This document shows positions 24,683 to 35,100 of a stretch of DNA of 64,000 nt, piece by piece (position 1 is the first letter of the stretch; each line of letters begins with the position of its first letter). The stretch spans positions 1,854,305-1,918,304 of the forward strand of contig NZ_LN913006.1 in NCBI RefSeq assembly GCF_001487165.1, read 5' to 3'. The stretch comes from Blautia massiliensis (ex Durand et al. 2017) (GTDB lineage Bacteria; Bacillota; Clostridia; Lachnospirales; Lachnospiraceae). Made by a program: the position numbers and the translations under genes. Under the pieces are notes generated by a model. The model was not told the origin of the DNA and made no database searches. It was given only the letters and a program-made list of their open reading frames with translations.

Positions 24683-26542
24683 TTATCCCTTCTTCTTTCC
24701 CATTCCCGGAAGGGGCTTCAGGGAATAATTCCATTTGGTTAAAGAAAGATTTTTGTTATAGTATGGATCTCCTTTTTTCAGGATATCCAGCCAGTGACAG
24801 CGCATGTATTCGATCTCCGTCTGGAAACGGCGGACCTTTTCCTCGCTGTCCTCAGTGCCTCTTGACTTGGATTCGTAATGATAGAGCTTCACATACGGAT
24901 CATAGACGATCAGATGGCCGTGGCTTCGCACCTTCAGACAGAGATCCACATCATTAAACGCAACTGCAAGCTCTTCCGTAAAGCCTCCTGCCTCCAGAAA
25001 AACTTCCTTCTTCATCATCATACATGCTGCAGTCACACAGCTCATATCCTGCAAAAGAGAGGCCTTATGGAGATATCCAGTACGCTCTGCCGGCATATTC
25101 ACAAACATGTTCCCGGCAATTCCGCCCATTCCCACCACACAGCCTGCATGCTGAATGGTGTTGTCCGGATAGATCAGCTTGACGCCAACTGCACCTGTTT
25201 CCTTACGCTGGCACACGCTCAGCATCTCTGACATCCAGTCCGGATCGATGACCTTTACGTCATTATTCAGGAAAAGCAGGTAATCTCCTTTGGCATGGCG
25301 CACCCCGAAATTGTTGATGGCAGAATAGTTGAAGCCTTTTTTCCAGCGGATCAGATGGACCCTGGGATCCTCCGAAAGCTTTCTGTAATACCGGAAGATC
25401 TCTTCGGAGCTGCTGTTATTCTCCACAATGATGATCTCGTAATTTTTGTAGGCAGTTTTTTCAAAAATGGATTCCACGCAGGCCTGAAGCGTTTCTTTCT
25501 CCTCACGGTTCGGAATGATAACAGAAACCAGAGGTTCTCCCTGCACCGGATACTTCACACGGTAAAATCCAAAATCCGGAGTATGCTCCACGGTTCCCGG
25601 AGTTCCGGTCCGTTTGAGATTCCCCTCAATGGCACGTCTGCCGGCTTCAAAAGCATACATCTTGCTTGCCGGATTATCTGCTGTGGAGGATTTGTGGGTC
25701 CTCCAGTGATAAAGGATCTCCGGTACATGGACCACTTCCCTGGCCTGCTCCACACAGCGGAAAATGAAATCATAATCCTGGGCGCCGTCAAATTCCCGGC
25801 GGAATCCGCCCACTGTCTGCACTACGGAACGTCTTACCACCAGAAAATGGCAGATATAATTATTGGATCTTAAAAGATCCAGGTTAAAGTCCGGTTTCAG
25901 ATGGGGCTGAAAATGTTCAGAAAGATCTGTCGTGACCTTATCCTCATCTGTATAGATCACATCCGCCTCTGGATGCTCCTCCAGTGCCGCCGCGATCTCA
26001 TACAATGCATTAGGTGCCAGCAGATCATCATGATCCAGAAGTGCGATAAAATCACCCTCTGCCATGGCAAAAGCCGCGTTTGTATTTTCTGCAATGCCAA
26101 GATTCTCTTTCAGATCCTGATAGCGGATCCTCCTGTCCATCTCTGCATAGGATCTCAGCACAGTCTGCATGTCTGGATCCTCCGGACTTCCGTTTGCCAG
26201 ACACAGCTCCCAGTTCTCATATGTCTGTGCAAGGAGAGAGTCCAGCATCTGTCTTAAAAAACGCTCCGGTGTCAGATATGCAGGTACCACAATGCTGATC
26301 AGCGGCCCATCCGGAAATTTGCGTTTCCGCTGCTTCTCCAGTGTTTCCTCGTCAGGTCTGTATGCCTCATACCATGGTCCGTAAGGAACCTCTTCCGGTT
26401 CAAAACGCTCATGAAGCCGGATCCAGAACTCTTTCAGGCCATAATGCTTCAGGTATCTTAAGCCCTTCTGTACTGTATAGGGGGAAAGCTTCTTTATAAG
26501 TCTGTCCCATTGGATCTTTCCTGTAGAATCATCTTTACTCAT
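24683..26542 (-). CDS. Two-domain GT2 glycosyltransferase
   Basis: The protein has 619 residues with two GT-A domains in tandem. The first (about 78-325) has SIVVPAYLTPE, LLDHDDLL and YTDEDKV. The second (about 335-600) has SVIIPNREEKE, VENNSS, INNFGVRHAKGDYLLFLNNDV and a VAFNDVDLCLK motif. Proteins with this plan add two different sugars or alternate linkages in one polypeptide. The close relative at 29.7 kb has the same plan with an extra N-terminal domain, suggesting duplication within the locus. It starts with GGAG 7 nt before ATG, only 28 nt from the inverted-repeat element, so that element lies in its promoter region. Confidence 0.9.
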   Translation of the reverse strand: MSKDDSTGKIQWDRLIKKLSPYTVQKGLRYLKHYGLKEFWIRLHERFEPEEVPYGPWYEAYRPDEETLEKQRKRKFPDGPLISIVVPAYLTPERFLRQMLDSLLAQTYENWELCLANGSPEDPDMQTVLRSYAEMDRRIRYQDLKENLGIAENTNAAFAMAEGDFIALLDHDDLLAPNALYEIAAALEEHPEADVIYTDEDKVTTDLSEHFQPHLKPDFNLDLLRSNNYICHFLVVRRSVVQTVGGFRREFDGAQDYDFIFRCVEQAREVVHVPEILYHWRTHKSSTADNPASKMYAFEAGRRAIEGNLKRTGTPGTVEHTPDFGFYRVKYPVQGEPLVSVIIPNREEKETLQACVESIFEKTAYKNYEIIIVENNSSSEEIFRYYRKLSEDPRVHLIRWKKGFNYSAINNFGVRHAKGDYLLFLNNDVKVIDPDWMSEMLSVCQRKETGAVGVKLIYPDNTIQHAGCVVGMGGIAGNMFVNMPAERTGYLHKASLLQDMSCVTAACMMMKKEVFLEAGGFTEELAVAFNDVDLCLKVRSHGHLIVYDPYVKLYHYESKSRGTEDSEEKVRRFQTEIEYMRCHWLDILKKGDPYYNKNLSLTKWNYSLKPLPGMGKKKG

Positions 26543-26561
26543 ATATTATCTCCGTATTACT

Positions 26562-26758
26562 CAGTTTGATGTTACTGTTCACTCTGTTTTTAGTAACAGT
26601 TTGAGTTACTGTTCACTGGCAATATTCCGCGAGGTGTTTTTTGTGAGCGAAGGTCACAGAAAACCCGAGACATACCGCGTGAATTTATGCGATTAGCATA
26701 AATTCTGTGCATCGCGAAGCGTGTTACTGAGAACGGAGTGAACAGTAACCAGTTTGAT
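26562..26758. mobile_element. MITE-like inverted-repeat element with 9-bp flanking direct repeats
   Basis: Twenty-seven-bp terminal inverted repeats (26571-26597 and 26723-26749, three mismatches; GTTACTG at the outer end) bound a 179-bp non-coding element. CAGTTTGAT occurs directly outside both ends (26562-26570 and 26750-26758), as expected for a target duplication. A third near copy of this 9-mer and a second partial terminal repeat (26605-26619) lie inside the left end. The interior holds another hairpin (GAATTTATGC, GCATAAATTC). A related solitary repeat is at 19729. No transposase is encoded. Confidence 0.75.
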
Positions 26759-26787
26759 GAACATATTTTACCATTCCATCATTTTTT

Positions 26788-26817
26788 TTGCAAGGAAGAG
26801 AGGAAATGTGTTATACT
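26788..26817 (+). promoter_or_regulatory. Promoter of the DacA-like plus-strand gene
   Basis: TTGCAA, 18 nt and TATACT lie about 60 nt before the ATG, just beyond the inverted-repeat element. Confidence 0.55.
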
Positions 26818-26876
26818 GAGCTTACGTATGTATTGCTTACATAAGAATTATTTTTTATACAGGAGTACCATTTATC

Positions 26877-28124
26877 ATGAAAAAATCAAGAATAACCACA
26901 GCGCTTCTGGCTATTGGGATCTCCGCTTCCATGGTGTTCCAGACTCCAGTTTTCGCCACAGAAGAAACCGCTGTTGCTGTATCCTCCGGTATTACCACCA
27001 ATGGGATCAGCGGATGGCCTCAGGGGCCTGAGATCACTTCCGCATCTGCCGTGATCATGGAAGATACTTCCGATACGATCCTCTATGCCAAGGATATGGA
27101 CACCACGCTTTCTCCGGCCGGCGCAGTTAAGATCATGACCTGTCTTCTGGCACTGGAGAACAGCCAGCTTGACGATCAGGTTACCATGACAGAAACCGGC
27201 GTATCCGGTGTTACAGACGGAGGCGCTCATATTTCCTCACAGCTCGGAGAGGTATTTACCATGGAGCAGTGCCTTTACGCTCTGATGCTGGCCTCTGCCA
27301 ATGACATTGCACTCCAGGTTGCAGAACAGATCGGTGGATCTGTAGATGCCTTTGTCCAGAAAATGAACGACCGTGCCAAGGAGCTAGGATGTACCAATAC
27401 GGTATTCACCAATCCTACCGGTCTCCCGGATGACAACCAGCATACCACAGCACATGATCTGGCTCTGATCATGCAGGCGGCTATCCGTAATGACAGCTTC
27501 CGCACCATCTCCGGAGCCACCTCCTATACGATCCCAGCTACCAATGTTTCCGGCGGTACCCGTAACCTGACAAGCTCTTTTACCATGACAGATCCTGCAT
27601 CCGCTTCCTATTATGAAGGATGTATCGGCGGTCGTGAAAGTACCACCACTGCTTCCGGAAGCGTTCTTGTCACATCTGCACAGCGAAACGGTACTACTCT
27701 GATCGCAGTAGTCATGAACGGAGCGACCGGTCAGACAGCCAACGAAGCGATCTCACTTCTGGATTACGGTTTTTCCAATTTCCAGCTTCTGGATCTCAGC
27801 GAGGATGATTTTCACATCCTGTCCGGCGGCACTGTAATGGTTCCATCCGGCGCGACCGCAGACGACCTGACTACGGAAGATACGGAATCTGATGGTCAGA
27901 TCTTACGCACCTATTCCTTTGGCGGAACTCAGGTGGGAACTGCAGTTGTCGAGGATCCCTCCCAGGAAAGCTCCTCCGATGTACTGGAAAATGATGAAAA
28001 CATGGATTCTGCAAAAGCTTATTCCGAATCCAGATCCCAGATCCCGTATTTTGCCATTGGCGGTGTGGGCATCCTGCTCCTGATCCTTCTGCTGTGGCGC
28101 ATGATCCGGATCATCCGTTCCTGA
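26877..28124 (+). CDS. DacA-like protein lacking catalytic residues (probable pseudoenzyme)
   Basis: The fold is that of D-Ala-D-Ala carboxypeptidases (PBP5 family): signal peptide, peptidase domain (about 45-290), a short beta domain and a C-terminal membrane helix. Where active relatives have PASxTK, this protein reads PAGAVK (80-85), so the nucleophile Ser is Gly82 while Lys85 remains. SAN (140-142) is intact. KTG is replaced by Arg253-Glu-Ser. The paralogue at 40.6 kb keeps all three motifs in otherwise similar sequence. It therefore probably binds wall peptides or partners without cleaving them. The reading frame is intact and it has a promoter, ribosome site and terminator, so it is not a decayed gene. 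It is the only plus-strand gene between 16 and 46 kb. Confidence 0.88.
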   Translation: MKKSRITTALLAIGISASMVFQTPVFATEETAVAVSSGITTNGISGWPQGPEITSASAVIMEDTSDTILYAKDMDTTLSPAGAVKIMTCLLALENSQLDDQVTMTETGVSGVTDGGAHISSQLGEVFTMEQCLYALMLASANDIALQVAEQIGGSVDAFVQKMNDRAKELGCTNTVFTNPTGLPDDNQHTTAHDLALIMQAAIRNDSFRTISGATSYTIPATNVSGGTRNLTSSFTMTDPASASYYEGCIGGRESTTTASGSVLVTSAQRNGTTLIAVVMNGATGQTANEAISLLDYGFSNFQLLDLSEDDFHILSGGTVMVPSGATADDLTTEDTESDGQILRTYSFGGTQVGTAVVEDPSQESSSDVLENDENMDSAKAYSESRSQIPYFAIGGVGILLLILLLWRMIRIIRS

Positions 28125-28156
28125 TCTTGGTCCCCAGGCGGATATACTTCAGAATT

Positions 28157-28210
28157 AAAAAATCCCTCCTATGTACCGGTCATATCCGGATACATAGAAG
28201 GGATTTTTTT
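28157..28210. terminator. Bidirectional terminator between convergent genes
   Basis: AAAAAATCCCT...CTATGTA pairs with TACATAG...AGGGATTTTTTT. It serves the plus-strand DacA-like gene and the minus-strand membrane protein gene. Confidence 0.85.
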
Positions 28211-28233
28211 CTGCCATCTCACCCATCGGGGTG

Positions 28234-29673
28234 TCAGCCATAAAACGGAACTACCAGGAAGATATAGCATAAAAACGGCGAAGCAGCCAGAAGTGCTGTC
28301 AGGACCCGGTATATCCACATTCTGATATTTTCCTTTTTTACAAAACGCTCAAGCAGACGATTCCAGCCGGCTGTCACAAAATACATGGCCGGATACAGTG
28401 CCGGCATGATATAACGTCCCTGTGCCTGGTTGTCACTATAATATACATAATACATAAACAGACCCACAGGGATCAGGATCAGAAGGATCAGCAGCAGATG
28501 AAAGATCCCTTTTCTGTCCCATTTATCGTACACGGTTATTGTTTTTATCTTCAGCTTTTCACTTCCTGCTGCTTTTCGTTCTTTTACCACAGTACGTTTC
28601 TTCGGATAAAATATTCCCAGCATGGTCAAAATACCGATCCCACCCATTCCAAAGAACAGGAAATATGCCTTGCTCACACTATAAGGCATATAGATCTGCA
28701 TCAGGCCAAAGGTTCCGATAAAGCTTACCAGAACTGTCAGCAGCCAGTTATGCTGCCAGCCCGGGTCCTGATACAGAAGGATATCCTTCCATGACCAGTT
28801 CAGCTTCTCCGGTGTAGGGTATCTGGACGGTCTGTAATCAACAGCCGCATATTTTTCCGCACACTGTGCACAGGCTTTTCTTCCGATAAGATCTCCGTCA
28901 TAGAGAACGGCATTTCGTATAAACCACCAGTCGCATAAGGCAAAGGTTACTGCCGCGATCACGATCCCTCTCCGGAGCAGAAATGCAACTCTCTGTTTTA
29001 CCGGCTCTTCCCTGCACAGAAGGACTGTCAGGCAGAAAAACAGGAAGCTGCATAAGATCCATCCGTAGGCATTATAGTAGGACAGTGCACAGACTGCCAT
29101 TCCAACAGCCAGAAGGATCGAATTTCTGAAGCTCCAGTCTCTCGCTTCCAGATAACAGGACCAGGAATACAGGATCATCGCCATGGATAAAAGCGCCAGG
29201 GAATCCGTGTTTACATAAGTTCCCAGAAACAATGCCTGCGGCATAAAGCCTGCCAGTGCGGCAAACAGCCATCTTCCCTCTTTCGGAAAAAGCTTTCCGG
29301 ATGCTTTCACCACAAAATATACCGCTCCAGTCACAAAGAGCACATCTGCCATCCTCGCCGCATGGAGTAATCCGTCTGCAGATGCATGGAACAAACCTGC
29401 GATCCCCATAAATACAGCAGATACCATATAGGAAAGGATCGGATAATAGGCATAGGAAATCCCCCATGTCGCATCACGGATGGTTGGCTCATCTCCAAGA
29501 GGCAGCTTTCCCGGATGCTCATGAAGATACTGTGCCACCATGTAGCGCATTTTTTCATCGGGGCCTGCCCCCAGGGGCTGCATAAACGCCCATGCAGTCA
29601 GGAGCAGAAATGCTGCCAGGACAAGAACCCCTGCCTGAACTCTCTCATCCTTCCAGATTTTTTTCTTTTCCAA
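28234..29673 (-). CDS. DUF2142-like polytopic membrane protein (possible GT-C glycosyltransferase)
   Basis: This 479-residue protein has about eleven hydrophobic segments. Its first extracytoplasmic loop begins right after helix 1 with MQPLGAGPDEKMRYMVAQYL. An acidic residue pair in that loop is typical of GT-C transferases and of DUF2142 proteins, which use polyprenyl-phosphate sugars outside the membrane. No experimentally known substrate can be assigned. It is the last gene of the glycan operon, 12 nt after the 815-residue GT2 gene. It could be the acceptor-side transferase for a lipid-linked sugar such as that made by the 41.9-47.2 kb module. The start is TTG with AGGAGG 7 nt upstream. 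Confidence 0.7.
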   Translation of the reverse strand: MEKKKIWKDERVQAGVLVLAAFLLLTAWAFMQPLGAGPDEKMRYMVAQYLHEHPGKLPLGDEPTIRDATWGISYAYYPILSYMVSAVFMGIAGLFHASADGLLHAARMADVLFVTGAVYFVVKASGKLFPKEGRWLFAALAGFMPQALFLGTYVNTDSLALLSMAMILYSWSCYLEARDWSFRNSILLAVGMAVCALSYYNAYGWILCSFLFFCLTVLLCREEPVKQRVAFLLRRGIVIAAVTFALCDWWFIRNAVLYDGDLIGRKACAQCAEKYAAVDYRPSRYPTPEKLNWSWKDILLYQDPGWQHNWLLTVLVSFIGTFGLMQIYMPYSVSKAYFLFFGMGGIGILTMLGIFYPKKRTVVKERKAAGSEKLKIKTITVYDKWDRKGIFHLLLILLILIPVGLFMYYVYYSDNQAQGRYIMPALYPAMYFVTAGWNRLLERFVKKENIRMWIYRVLTALLAASPFLCYIFLVVPFYG

Positions 29674-29684
29674 AATATAACCTC

Positions 29685-32132
29685 CTATATCCGCTTCAGA
29701 GAGAAATCCTGGCTCTCCAGTGTAAGGTTCGGATTATAGTAAGGATCTCCGTCACGGAGGATCTCCGGCCAGTGCTTCTCAAAGGAAGCGATCTCGCGGT
29801 TAAATCTTGCCACCTTCTCCGGTGTATCCTCAAGACCTCTGGATTTGGATTCATAGTGATAAAGCTCCGCATAAGGATTGTATACAACCAGATATCCGGC
29901 TTTTCCCAGACGAAGGCAAAAATCTATGTCATTAAAGGCAACCTGAAATTCCTCACTTAATCCGTGAACCTTATCAAAGGCCTCACGCTTCACCATCATG
30001 CAGGCTGCGGTTACAGCGCTGTAATCCTGGGCACAGATGATCCTGTGGCAGTATCCGGTAGCGTCTCTCTTCTGCTGCACAAAGCAGTGTCCCGCAATAC
30101 CGCCGAAGCCAACGACTACTCCTGCATGCTGCACGGTATCATCCTCATAATAGAGCCGCGCTCCTACAGCTCCCACATCCGGTCTCATACAGTATCCCAA
30201 AAGCTGCTCCAGACAGTCCGGGCTGATGATCTCCGTATCATTGTTGAGAAGAAGCAGATAGTCACCCTTAGCATGAGCAGCTCCGAAATTATTGATGGCA
30301 GAATAGTTGAAAATACCATCCCAGTACACCACATGGGCTTTCGGATTGGATGCTTCCAGCTCTTTATAGTAAGCAAAGGTCTCATCCTCCGTACTGTTAT
30401 TCTCCACGATCACATACTCATAATTGCGGTAAGTTGCCTTTTCTTCGATGGAATCAATACATCTCTTCAGATCATCGATGTGATCCTTGTTTGGGATGAT
30501 GATGGAGATCAGCGGTTTTTCCTCCCAGAGGAATTTTGTACGGTAAAGTCCAAGATATTCACCCTTTTCGATTTCCACCGGAACTCCGAGCCTGTCATAA
30601 TGAGCCTTGATGGCACGTGCTCCTGCATCAAAGGCATACATCTTGCTTTCCGGATTCTCTGCTGTGGAATCCTCATGGCATCTCCAGTGATAAAGGATCC
30701 TGGGGATATGATGGATCTGCTCTCTTCCCGCAGCTTCCACACAGCGGAACACAAAATCATAATCCTGTGCACCGTCAAATTCCTTTTTCAGCATTCCGAT
30801 CTGATCCACGATCTCTTTTTTTACGACAAAAAGATGACAGATGTAGTTTACTGTACACAAAAGATCAATATTGAAGTCCGGTTTGAAATGCGGTTGAAAG
30901 AATTTGTGCCCGTCCATGGACATCTTATCTTCATCGGAATACAGAACCTTAAGCTCCGGATCCTCATTCAGCGCTTTCACACACCGGAACAGAGCGTCCG
31001 GCGTCAGCTCATCATCATGATCTGCAAATACGATATAATCTCCTGTTGCCGCTTTCATGGCCGCATTGGTATTCTCTGCGATCTGAAGTGCCTGGTCGTT
31101 GCGAATCACACGGATCCTGTCATCACTTTTTTCCAGCCTGTTCAGATAATCGGTAAGAGGAGAATCTGCTCCGCTTCCGTCGGAAAGACAGAGTTCCCAG
31201 TTCCCGTAGGTCTGGGCTTCTATGGAATCTACCAGCTGCTGGAGATATTTTTCCGGTGTTTTGTAAAGCGGGATCACAATACTGAATTTTGGATTCCTGG
31301 AAAATTTCGTTTTTCTTTCTTCTGCAAGCTCTGCCTTGTCCGGCAGATGCTTCACAATCCATTTGGAATAATCCACCGGACGGTTTTTACGGTCCAGCAC
31401 CTTTCCAAATACCTTTCCGGTAAGGGCTGCTGCCCCGTGAAGCTTCATGTAACGGCTTCCCTTACGGAAATATACCGCAGCTTTCTCCGCAAGGCGCTTC
31501 TGTGGCTGCAGATGTACCAGACGAAGCGTCCGCACATTGCCTGCCTCAAATACAATGTAGAATTCCTTCACACTGTCATAATGGAATTCAAAGAAAAAAC
31601 CGCTCTTCTCATCGATCTCTGTTTCCTGGTACTGATTCTGTACATCCACACGTTTCAGTCTGGTGATCTCGCAGGGGATTTCCTTCCGGCTGCGATCCTC
31701 CAGGCGTATGGTCAGGGGGCTGTTAAAGGCTGCCCAGCCACGGACACGGCAGATCTTTTCCCCGGCTTCCACCTCGATGCTCTCAATAAAGTACTGCGGT
31801 TTTCCCTGTTTCCTGTAAAGCTGTGCTGCAGGAACAGAAAACCACCGGATACGTTTTTCACCCTTTACCGCATAAACAACAAGCTTCTTTTTGCCCTCCA
31901 GATCCGGCAGGCAGATTTCCATCTGCACACGTTCTCCGTTTACCAGATCCAGATCCTTAAAGCGCTCCAGGGCGCTGACACGCTCCTGGGCACTGATGGC
32001 TGCCGGAAGCTTTTCCCCGTCAAGAACGGCTTCCGGCTTATGATCCTTCGGCCAGGTTCCCTGAAGGTGATACAGAGAACTGTCCTTCAGGTCAAACCTG
32101 TCCTTTTCTACTTCGTATAGCTCTCGCTGCAT
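29685..32132 (-). CDS. Two-domain GT2 glycosyltransferase with N-terminal accessory domain
   Basis: In 815 residues, an N-terminal beta-rich region of unknown function (about 1-260) precedes two GT-A domains. The first (about 280-530) has SIVIPLYKTPEKY, FADHDDEL and YSDEDKM. The second (about 540-800) has SIIIPNKDHIDD, VENNSTEDE, LLLNNDTE and VAFNDIDFCLR. It mirrors the 619-residue enzyme at 24.7 kb, and both end with a YYNxNL stretch. It likely adds two residues to the growing polymer. The ATG overlaps the end of the upstream fusion gene by 25 nt and has TGGAGGAATTGTT before it, so the overlap is real. Confidence 0.9.
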   Translation of the reverse strand: MQRELYEVEKDRFDLKDSSLYHLQGTWPKDHKPEAVLDGEKLPAAISAQERVSALERFKDLDLVNGERVQMEICLPDLEGKKKLVVYAVKGEKRIRWFSVPAAQLYRKQGKPQYFIESIEVEAGEKICRVRGWAAFNSPLTIRLEDRSRKEIPCEITRLKRVDVQNQYQETEIDEKSGFFFEFHYDSVKEFYIVFEAGNVRTLRLVHLQPQKRLAEKAAVYFRKGSRYMKLHGAAALTGKVFGKVLDRKNRPVDYSKWIVKHLPDKAELAEERKTKFSRNPKFSIVIPLYKTPEKYLQQLVDSIEAQTYGNWELCLSDGSGADSPLTDYLNRLEKSDDRIRVIRNDQALQIAENTNAAMKAATGDYIVFADHDDELTPDALFRCVKALNEDPELKVLYSDEDKMSMDGHKFFQPHFKPDFNIDLLCTVNYICHLFVVKKEIVDQIGMLKKEFDGAQDYDFVFRCVEAAGREQIHHIPRILYHWRCHEDSTAENPESKMYAFDAGARAIKAHYDRLGVPVEIEKGEYLGLYRTKFLWEEKPLISIIIPNKDHIDDLKRCIDSIEEKATYRNYEYVIVENNSTEDETFAYYKELEASNPKAHVVYWDGIFNYSAINNFGAAHAKGDYLLLLNNDTEIISPDCLEQLLGYCMRPDVGAVGARLYYEDDTVQHAGVVVGFGGIAGHCFVQQKRDATGYCHRIICAQDYSAVTAACMMVKREAFDKVHGLSEEFQVAFNDIDFCLRLGKAGYLVVYNPYAELYHYESKSRGLEDTPEKVARFNREIASFEKHWPEILRDGDPYYNPNLTLESQDFSLKRI

Positions 32133-35100
32133 AACAATTCCTCCATTGCATCCTTTCCGGTATTTACTGTAAGGTAATGTTCCATAACCTTCTGATGTGC
32201 GGCCTCACCCATGGCTTTTCTGGCCTTCTCATCAGTAACCAGAGCTTCCAGGGCATTGACCCACTCTTCTTTTGTGGTGCACATCCAGCCATCTTTTCCG
32301 TTTTCGACCACGTATTCCATCTCACAGTTACGGCTCATGACACTCGGAACCTTTACAAGGGCAGCCTCTGTCCACTTATTCTCGGATTTGCACCAGTGGA
32401 ACAGGCTGTTCTCTAGCGGCATCAGATTGATATCAAGTCCTGCGATCACGGCAGGCAGCTGTCTCCAGTCCATAAACGGAAGCTTCTCGATGCGGTTCTG
32501 CACCGGCTCCATTCCGGATTCATCCAGCACACCCACCAACTTCAGGTAAACCTCCGGGTGGCGCTCCATCACCTCCAGAAGTGCTGCCTCCACCTGGGCA
32601 AAATCCTGATCATGGGTTTTGGAACCACTTAAATATCCGATATAGATCCGGTCTTTAGCCTTGTCTGTCTGCTCCACAGCCTCGTGAGACAGGATCTCCA
32701 TCTCCATACTCATACAGTTGCGGTTGATCACCACCGGTTTTTCCGGAAATTCTTCCCGGATCTCTCCTGCCAGTGTCTCCGTAGATGTAAAATATCCGTC
32801 GCAGAATCCCATACATCCGCGGATACGGTCTGTAGTTGTGCGGAAGTCACTGTACTCGCTTCCCTTCAGGAAATGCAGCCCGGAAATTTTTTCGTAATTA
32901 AATACTAGGTCATCCACATCATAGTAAACAGGGATTCCGGCTGCTTTCGCCCGGTTGGCAAGCAGTTCTGCTTCCATCAGCTTGCTGCAGCGGTACATCA
33001 CGATCGCTGTATATTCCTCGATCTTTTCCTGCTCTGCCTGATCTATCTGGATAAACTTCGATGCATAGCCTTTAAGGATCAGCTGCTCCCGGAAATGCTC
33101 CACACGATATCTGGAGGCAAAGGAAATCTCCTCTCCTACAAAAAGAAGCCTGCGTTTTTCCACAGGGAGCTCACTTTCGCCGAGAGTTTTCCACAGAGAA
33201 ATCATCTCTTCCACAATATTCTCCGGCTTCTCATCTTTCAGAACAAGGCCCTTGGCATAGCGTTTCACACGTTCTACAGGTGCACCTACCGGAAGTACCG
33301 CTACCGGAAATCCCATGGAAATGATCTCCGAGGTTGTGTAGGAGAATGTCTCCGGCCATACGGACGGGATCAGGAACATATCAATATCCTGCTCCAGGGT
33401 AAGTCTTGGGATCTCCTCTCTTGTATATCTTCCTGTCTGGGAAAATACCGGACTTTCGATCTCTTCGTCGGAAGTACCGATCAGTCTCAGACGGATATTC
33501 AGTTCATTCTCTTCGATATATCCTGCAAGCGCCTTCACAACCTCCAGGCCTTTTTTGTAGCAGAGTACGCCGATAAGACCAATGTTAAAGGTCTCTGTGG
33601 TTTTTTTATTTTTTTTCACTGCCGGAAGGTAATGGGGTGCATGCGGGATCACATGGAGATTGTATACATCCGGATAAGCACGCTTGAACAGCCTTGCCGT
33701 ATCATCGGAAAATGCACGGATCTCATCACAGTTTGACAGAAATTCCCGGAATTTTGTACGCCAGAGCGTTCCGGTTCCGTATTCTGTGCAGGCATTGCTG
33801 CGGTTATCCGGAATACATTTATCGCAGACCTCACAGGATGGAACACCACAATATTTTCCTTCTGCATCAATCAGATTCACTGCCGGGCAAAGGGCAAAGA
33901 AATCATGAAGAAGCATAAGGAGCTTCGCACCCTGCTCTCTCTTAAGACGCAGGATACGTTCCAGGGTTCCGTAAATATTCTGATAGGTCACAAGCTCGTT
34001 AATCCAGATCTCATCCACACGCATCAGCTCACCAAGGGCAGTTTCCAGATCATTTGCAAAAAATTCCATCTCATACTGCTTATACTGATACGTAAAGTAA
34101 AAACGATTGCTTACGATATTATAGCGGATGGTCACAAAACGGTATCCTTCCCGCAGAGCCAGACGTCTTTTTTCCACAAGATAAGCCGTTGCGCCGCCGC
34201 CAAGATCATGGTCAAAGGCCACAATGGTAGGCACATCCAGCTTCCTGTTGAGAAGCTTCATTTCCACGTAGAGTCTTACTGGACGAAGCGGGTCTCTTCT
34301 GCAGTAATCCGCAGTATCCTTGTTGTAATCCGGATGCTTGCGGAGCAGCGCCTCACTGTGCTCTTTCAGGAGTCTCTGCTTTTCCTCAGACGGGAAGCTT
34401 CCACCATGCTTGTGATATACAAACAGGTTATCCACATGCACGTTCTCATAGCCTGCAGCTATGGCACGCTGGCACCAGTCATTCTCCTCACCGTAGCCTT
34501 TTCCGAAATTCTCCTCATCCAGAAGGCCAACCTCCTGGATCGCTTTCAGGTTCATACCCATGCAGAAGCCCACACCGGTAGGCATAGCCGGATACTGCGG
34601 ACGGATCATGCGGAATTCATCATCGATCTCCCACAGCGGCATTCCCTCAAACAGTTTGTTATCCCGGCAGAAATCCGGGAAGCTGCAGATGGTTCCGCAG
34701 GTGGTAAACGGTGTAGTGGTTGCAATGTTTTCCTTTGCAAAGATCGGAAGCATCAGGCGCTCCAGCCACTCTTCCGGAACCTCCACATCTGTATTTACAA
34801 GAGCCACATGATTTTCCGCCATCTTTAATCCACGGTTTACAGACGGAAGAAAGCCCATATTGGTCTCATTATTCAGAAGTACCACATTGTCATGCTCTGC
34901 GGCATATTTTTCCAGATAGTTTCCTACCTCAGGATCCGGACTCTTGTCATTTACGATGATCAGACGATAAGGAACCTTCGTCTTTTCAATTCCGGAAAAC
35001 AGGGCATCAAAATACTCCAATCCGTTGTAAACCGGCACGATCACATCTACCTTCTGCTGATAGACTGCCTGTGGATATGCCTTTCTCGCACTGCGTATAT

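Noticed and set aside
26562-28124. Treating the DacA-like gene as cargo of the inverted-repeat element
   Set aside because: The 9-bp direct repeats close the element at 26758, before the gene, and the gene has its own promoter beyond it.
29964-32120. Very long plus-strand open frame antisense to the 815-residue glycosyltransferase
   Set aside because: The opposite strand has clear GT2 motifs, a ribosome site and operon structure; the antisense product has no recognisable domain and follows from codon bias.
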